The notes beneath the pieces are model-generated. The model saw only the letters and a program-made list of their open reading frames with translations, made no database searches and was not told the DNA's origin. From the NCBI GenBank assembly GCA_016801845.1, contig CM028921.1, positions 13,643,275 through 13,707,274 on the forward strand: a stretch of DNA of 64,000 bases, read 5' to 3'. Within the stretch, counting starts at the first letter, position 1; the number at the start of each line of letters is the position of its first letter. Origin of the DNA: Polydactylus sextarius (taxonomy: Eukaryota; Chordata; Actinopteri; Polynemidae). A program made the translations under genes and the position numbers. Positions 58,408 through 64,000 of this stretch are shown one piece after another.

Positions 58408-60966
58408 GATTCACACTACAGCAACAGTAATCCTTGACATGCTTGGGTACAAGATGGGCTTAGGCAAACATTACAGGCAGCACCCACCATGGCAGATCCG
58501 GTTAGAGGCCAAGATAAGGGCAACATGGAGAGAAGTCAGCCAGCTAGCAGAGCTACAGAAAGGCAACATGGTGACCAAAGGGGCACCCAGGACATACAAC
58601 AAGCTCTCCATACCAGAAGCACTTGAAACTGCCAAACAGAGATTGACAGCTCTGGCCGCCCGACTGAAGCGATACACCAAAGAGGCAGAGGCCAGGTTCT
58701 CCACTGAACTGGCCAAGGTGTTCTCTGAGTGGCAGTAAAATAATAACAGCTGGTCAGACCCACCAAGAGCTGAGGTGGAACAATACTGGAAGGGAATATG
58801 GGAAAGACAGGCATCACACAACTCAGACACCCAATGGCTAGTAGACCTAAGAGCTGACCACAGCAATCTCTCAGAACAAGAACCAGTAACCATCTCATCC
58901 AAGGAACAGTGTCAAAGATGAAGAGCTTGACAGCACCGGGCCCCAATATGATCTATGCCTACTGGCTGCACTCCATGAATGCCTAGCAGCACAGAAAAAA
59001 AGATCTGCTGAGGGATGGGTCCCACCCAGAGTGGCTAACCCAGGGCAGGACAGTCCTAATACAGAAGGACCCCCAAAAGGGACCCAACCCATCCAACTAC
59101 CGGCCCATAACCTGCCTCTGCACAACATGGAAGGCCCTGTGAGGCATCATTGCGGCTAAGATGAGTAAGCATGTGGCTCAATACATGAGCGGGGCTCAAA
59201 AGGTAATTGGTAGCAACACTAGAGGAGCCAAGCACCAACTACTGGTAGAGCAGTTGCTTGAGACTGTAAGAACAGACAGACCAACCTGTGCAGCATCCGG
59301 ATTGACTACAAGAAAGCCTATGACTCAATGCCTCACTCATGGATACTGGAATGTCTGGAATTGTATAAGATCAACAGGACCCTAAGGGCCTTCATCCAGA
59401 ACTCGATGGGAGTGTGGAAGACAACCCTTGAGACTGACACAAAGCTAATAGCCCAAGTCAACATCAAGTGTGGCAAATACCAAGGCAATGCATTATCACC
59501 ACTGCTGTTCTGCATAGGCCTGAACCTCCTCAGTCATATCATCACAAAGAGTGGATATAGGTACCAATTCCGAAGTGGAGCAACAATCAGCCACCTGCTC
59601 TACATGGATGACATCAAGCTGTACATTAGGAATGAGTGAGAAATCAACTCACTAATCCACACCATCAGGATCTACAGCAATGACATAAGGATGTCCTTCG
59701 GATTGGATAAGTGTGGCTGGATGGTCTCAAAGAGAGGCAAGGTGATCAGAACTGAAGGGGTCGACCTACAAGAGGGCAACATAGGTGATAACCAAGACAG
59801 CTACAAGTACCTTGGTATCCCACAAGCTAATGGAGACAATGAGGAGGGCGCAAGGAAGTCAGCCACAACCAAATACTTCCAGAGAGTAAGGCAAGTCCTG
59901 AAAAGTCAGCTGAATGGCAAGAACAAGATCCGAGCCATCAACATGTATGCACTGCCAGTCATCAGATACCCTGCTGGGATCATGAGTTGGCCAAAGGAGG
60001 AGACAGAAACCACTGATATCAAGACAAGAAAGCTCCTCACCATGCATGGAGGGTTTCACCCCAAATCTAGCACCCTGAGACTGTACACTAAGCGGAAAGA
60101 GGGAGGCCGAGGATTTGTGAGCATCAAGACCACAAACCAGGATGAAACATCAAACATCCAAGAATACATCAAGAAAATGGCCACAAAGGATGAACTGCTA
60201 AGTGTATGCCTCAGACAGCAGAAACCCAATGAGAGTGCAGAGGAAGAGGAGCAGACAACTTGGAGGATAAGCCCCTACATGGAATGTACCACCATCAAAT
60301 TGAAGAGGTGGCTAATATCGAAACGACCTACCAGTGGCTGGAAAGGCTGGACTTAGCACAGAGGCACTAATCATGGCAGGACAAGAACAGGCCCTAGGTA
60401 CAAGAGCCATAGAGTAAGATGCTAGCCGGTTCAGCGTAAATGGAGAGGCACAACCAGGTAGCTGGAATAGTGTACAGGAACATTGGTACCCAGTATGGAA
60501 TAGAAGTACCCAAATCCCAATTGGCCGTGCCACAGAAGGTGGCGGAGAACAGCAGTGCCAAGGTTCTGTGGGACTTCAGCTTCCAGACTGACAATCAGCT
60601 CCTGGCTAACCAACCAGACATAGTGGTGGTGGACAAGGTGCAGAAGAAGGTAGTGGTGATAGATGTGGCTATTCCAGCTGACGCCAACATCAGAAAGAAG
60701 GAACACGAAAAGGTTGAAAAGTACCGAGGGTTGAAAGAACAGCTGGAACAGATGCGGAAGGTCTAGGCGAGCATGGTCCCCATGGTAGTAGGAGCACTCG
60801 GGGCAGTGACCCCCAAACTGGGAGAGTGGCTCCAACAGATCACAGGAACAACATCTGAAGCCTCAGTCCAGAAGAGCGCAGTCCTAGGAACAGCTAAGAT
60901 ACTGTGCAGAACCCTCAAACTCCCAGGCCTTGAGAATAACACACAGAGGAGGGTGAGAAGGAGATT
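58408..60966 (+). mobile_element. 5'-truncated non-LTR retrotransposon with restriction-like endonuclease (Dong/R4-like)
   Basis: Several frames together spell one ORF: KGAPRTYNKLSIPEALETAK (58,580-58,640), a stop at 58,736, RT core pieces including GNALSPLLFCIGLNLLS and the catalytic YMDD (59,601-59,612), SFGLDKCGWMVSKRG and NGKNKIRAINMYALPVIRYP (59,690-59,980). The C-terminal piece has QPDIVVVDK and KVVVIDVAIPAD (60,610-60,680), which resembles the PD-(D/E)xK fold of restriction-like endonucleases found in R2/R4/Dong-type LINEs. It ends with GALGAVTPKLGEWLQQI and a basic tail before (TA)n. At least five stops or frameshifts make it a pseudogene. Being bordered by TA repeats on both sides fits an element that targets simple repeats. 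Confidence 0.75.
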
Positions 60967-61555
60967 TATATATATATGACAATAATTGTTGCGACTGTCT
61001 TTCAATACTTCAGCCGGTGAGGAAATTGAAGCTCTTTTGTGACATGTCCACAAATGCAAAGAGTCCGTAATCTGTTTAAAGTGTTTATTGAAACAAAAAT
61101 CACAAATCAAAAAAAGGCCAACAAGCAGTTATATCAAAAAAGGAAAAAGAATACTAAGTGACTTTAAATAAATAATGATGATGATAGTGGTAAGATGATG
61201 GTAAAAGATGGTAAATGGATGGTAAACAAAAAATATTAGAGCTTCTATAATTCTCTGTTCCCTTTGTGCAAAACTCCTGCCAGCACATCATAAGTAAAAG
61301 AAAATAACCACACCCCATGAATGTGTCAGCACAATGACGCCATCAACGTAAATGATGTAAAAACCTATATAAACAAAAAATGAAAATATATTTTGTCTCC
61401 TACAATACTGGCCCCTAATTATTATATCTCAAATAATAATTACCCAATAAATAATAATCACATGCACAAGTACATTTCAACATTATAAAGAGTCCATTAT
61501 GAAGATCTTCTTTCTGCATAACAATGCCAAAAAAAGTCATGCCTGGCTCTCACAA
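60967..61555. other. Spacer after the LINE
   Basis: A short (TA)n at 60,967-60,978, then AT-rich sequence with GATGATG-type low complexity near 61,170-61,220. I see nothing else. Confidence 0.5.
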
Positions 61556-62135
61556 TAATAATTTATTTATTGTATATTTGTATAGCGCACAATGAAGTTC
61601 TAAGTGCCATAGCAATAAAATACAATAAGGTAATAAAAAGGAATAAGACCCACTTAGTGAGTGAAATAAAAACATATTTACATTTTTAAAAACATTTTAA
61701 AGGTGCAGCAGACAGCAGTTGCAGAGCGAATTAAATGCTAGCATGTAGAGGAACGTTTTGAACCAGTTTAAGACAGTCAGAAAGACCAAACCATTTTTCG
61801 AGATGACTGATTAGGATATTGTGGTCAATCATGTTAAATGTTGCACTTGGAACTAAAAGGATAAGAACTGACACTTTATTTGAGTCTGAGATTACTGGTT
61901 ATCTTGGTTAGGGCAGTTTCGGTGCTGTGTTTTGTTCTGAAACTAGACTGAAACTCCTCCAGGTTTTCTTTTAGGAAGCAATTTATTTGGGCTGAGACAA
62001 TATTTTCAACTAGTCTGCTAATGAACAGAAGGTTGGATATGGGCCTGTAGTTACTCAGCACGTTGCTATCTAAGTTGGGTTTCTTTAATAGTGGTTTTAT
62101 AACAGCTGTTTTGAAGGCATCCAGGAAGATACCAA
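61556..62135 (-). mobile_element. L2-family LINE, copy C (3' end plus RT piece, internally deleted)
   Basis: The 3' end (TTTGTATAGCGCACAATGAAG on the plus strand) matches copy A. At about 61,755 it jumps directly to the RT part, skipping roughly 0.8 kb that contains the YADD region. The remaining minus-strand frame reads LSNYRPISNLLFISRLVENI, then FLKENLEEFQSSFRTKHSTE, including the RT motif-1/2 region. The palindromic microsatellite of copies A and B is reduced to a few TA/TG units (62,131-62,146). Confidence 0.8.
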
Positions 62136-63435
62136 TATATGTATGTTAATTGTTAACTGCAGTTTCGGGAAAATGTTTTATAAGACTTATAAACCTTATC
62201 ACCCTCACCTCATAGTTTCTTTACTCTGAACTCTTTAACCTCAGCATGGACTAGTTGTTTTTTTGCTAGCGGTGAAGTACTTTTTGTTTGAAACAAACAG
62301 CACAGCAGCAACCAATGGTTCAAACTCTGCCTAAAGAATGCAATGCAGATCTATAAAGTACCTCACCTACTCTGGTCATAGTGTAGGACAGCTGTCTTCA
62401 CTTGGACGGCACCCGCATGTGTTCAACATATTTTGGCATTAAATCTGACTTTATACAAGACAACAGTAACAACTATTCTCTCTGTCTTTTTGTTCCTAAT
62501 ATGAAAATATTCTCTGACTTCAATGATAACTTCTGACTTCTAACCTGCAGCATGCTGTAAAATTTGTTACATGAAGTTTACTATTGATATTACACAAACC
62601 CTCAACCCCATCTTTGTCTGTGCCACCACAGCCAGCACACCATCCCACTCTACTTACTAGTTCTCAGTCCAGTGGCATTCCTGCAAACTCTGGATCAAAT
62701 GACTCCAGTGATTCGGACAGGATGGCTGCCATAGCACTGCATTTTGTGTCCCCATCTGTCTGTGGCCTCCCAAGGGTCACAAATATGAATAATTTTCAGT
62801 CACCGTGGCAATACACGTCATACTGGGACCAGTGTGTGTCTGAGAATATTTGCCAAGGATGGTTATTAACACTTGAATCACCTACAATTATCTGTAACCA
62901 TTTCTCTCTTACTAGCCAAATGATATGTGCAGTACATACAGCTATACACCTGCAGGTGACCACCTCTGACCTTTACATCATCAATCCCTGTCATAACCAC
63001 CTCCAGATAACACTAGAACAACTTTTAATCATCTCAAACCTGTGCACATACTAAAAAAACAATCTGAAAACATACCACAGACCTCCGAATATGGCTCTTA
63101 TAGATCAGCTCATTCAAGCATATACTTGTACATATATTCCTATGCAAAAGCAAAACTTAAGGCTTATAAACCTTATCACCATCACAACCTTTTTAATGGT
63201 GTTGTTTAGTGCACAAGGGTTAAAATAAAAGCTGATCAACCTTTTTTTTATCTGATGGAACATGTGACAACAATAAGGGTGTGAATCATTTAAAAGGGGT
63301 CATAGAACGCAAAACCATATGTTCCTTGTTGTTGATGAATAAAGACAGTTTGGTGTGTCAAACAGACAAAACCAGAACCTCAAACCCCATTTCTGTCTCC
63401 TCTACATTTAAATCCTTAAACCAGAAATAGCTGAA
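62136..63435 (+). repeat. Locally repeated segment, copy C
   Basis: Matches 39,001-40,200 closely. It includes TATAAAC near 62,188, the CTCTTTAACCTCAGCAT leader, the donor-like GCG|GTGAAGT at 62,272, and the small ORF. It carries a small repeat of the TCTGACTTC(T/A)A unit near 62,514-62,540 and an extra piece near 62,995-63,045 that copy A lacks. It ends at AGAAATAGCTGAAC, the point where copy A meets L2 copy B. Confidence 0.7.
62584..63054 (+). CDS. Unrecognised 156-codon ORF inside the repeated segment, copy C
   Basis: This is the longest version of the small ORF also seen at 39,439 and 42,096. It shares the Ser-rich start, WQYTSYWDQCVSEN and ICAVHTAIHLQVTTSD, and has a longer end (HNHLQITLEQLLII). 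No family is recognised. Frame retention in three copies is compatible with recent duplication alone. Confidence 0.25.
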   Translation: MILHKPSTPSLSVPPQPAHHPTLLTSSQSSGIPANSGSNDSSDSDRMAAIALHFVSPSVCGLPRVTNMNNFQSPWQYTSYWDQCVSENICQGWLLTLESPTIICNHFSLTSQMICAVHTAIHLQVTTSDLYIINPCHNHLQITLEQLLIISNLCTY

Positions 63436-63830
63436 CTTCTGGGACATGCTCTGATATGTTGTTATAGTTTCTGACATTGCTTTAGATACACCCCCAAAAT
63501 TTGCACACCCCAACCTAAAGATTAGACAAAGTTATGCTAGTGTCTAGCTGATTAACTTTGAAACCTGTTATCAGACACTGTATACCTCTTTGACCTCACT
63601 GTAAACCGATCAATCAATGTACAGCTCAAATCAGTATTCAATGTGCTATGTTGAGACCTTAGAGAACAGTTTACAATATTCAATAATAAAAAAGTGTTCT
63701 ATGAACCATTTAACTGATGTTTCAGGACAGGGGTTTATAAGGGTTATAAATCACTTATAATCACTTATCACAACCTTTTTTATCTGATGGAACCTGCTAA
63801 CGGTAAGGGTGTTGTTTGGTGCATGAGTGT
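63436..63830. other. Spacer upstream of a putative promoter
   Basis: Noncoding AT-rich sequence. Near 63,730-63,800 it repeats phrases found in the segment copies (TTATAAATCAC, TTATCACAACCTTTTTTATC and TGATGGAAC). Confidence 0.5.
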
Positions 63831-63910
63831 TATAAAAGCTGCTCTGAGCTCCTCAACCCATCACCCTATACTTCTTTAAACTCAGCATTGAGAATAGCTA
63901 CGGTAAGTCA
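63831..63910 (+). promoter_or_regulatory. Putative TATA promoter and noncoding first exon of a gene continuing off the window
   Basis: TATAAAAG at 63,831-63,838 is followed by a leader containing CTTCTTTAAACTCAGCATTG and then a consensus donor ACG|GTAAGT (GT at 63,903-63,904). The layout parallels the TATAAAC / CTCTTTAACCTCAGCAT / GCG|GTGAAGT layout of the repeated segments, but with a better TATA box and donor. No ATG-initiated frame is needed for a leader exon. What gene it would serve cannot be seen. Confidence 0.4.
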
Positions 63911-64000
63911 ACCAAATCAATAAATTATTTGAATTAAGTTTTTGCAAGATTGTGGTGAAATATATATACTTGTGACAGGTGGTGATAAAATACAGCAGTG

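Overview
The window is nuclear DNA from a ray-finned (teleost) fish. I base this on vertebrate-type exons and splice sites, a recognisable ptprz1 gene start, fish-type L2 and Dong/R4-like LINEs, a tRNA-derived SINE, and many long CA, TA, GATA and GA microsatellites. I cannot place the species.

Left part (1-21,420): the 5' end of a receptor protein tyrosine phosphatase zeta gene (ptprz1) on the minus strand. Exon 1, with the start codon and signal peptide, is at 21,092-21,152. Exon 2, the start of the carbonic-anhydrase-like ectodomain, is at 735-797. Intron 1 is about 20.3 kb and fills almost everything between them. A CpG-rich promoter region lies just beyond exon 1.

Middle (21,421-37,455): intergenic. 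It holds LINE 3' ends, a tRNA-derived SINE, microsatellites and a few GC-rich stretches that could be conserved noncoding elements. I see no convincing gene.

Right part (37,456-64,000): a repeat-rich, locally duplicated region around one remarkable gene on the plus strand (about 43,299 to 52,520). Its last ORF (45,562-51,246) carries the full motif set of a SecA-type ATPase motor. This is followed by a helical, TPR-like region, hydrophobic segments, an OTU/papain-like Cys motif with a His motif upstream of it, and a C-terminal region with a DHxPP motif. Upstream lies a degenerate second copy of the SecA N-terminal half that has lost both Walker motifs, and an N-terminus starting MGN (possible myristoylation) with a small Cys cluster. 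SecA is a bacterial and plastid protein translocase, so a spliced, TE-flanked copy in a fish genome is unexpected. The upstream 2.2 kb is broken by about five single-base frame changes, mostly at homopolymers, while the 5.6 kb motor ORF is intact.

The flanks suggest a local gene family. The 3' intron of the SecA-like gene is duplicated near 58 kb without the gene body. A segment with a TATA-like box, a leader-like stretch and a GT splice-like site recurs near 39.0, 41.7, 57.1 and 62.2 kb. A cleaner TATA/leader/donor set at 63.83-63.91 kb may start another member beyond the window. L2 LINE copies and a TA-targeted restriction-like-endonuclease LINE have scrambled the array.
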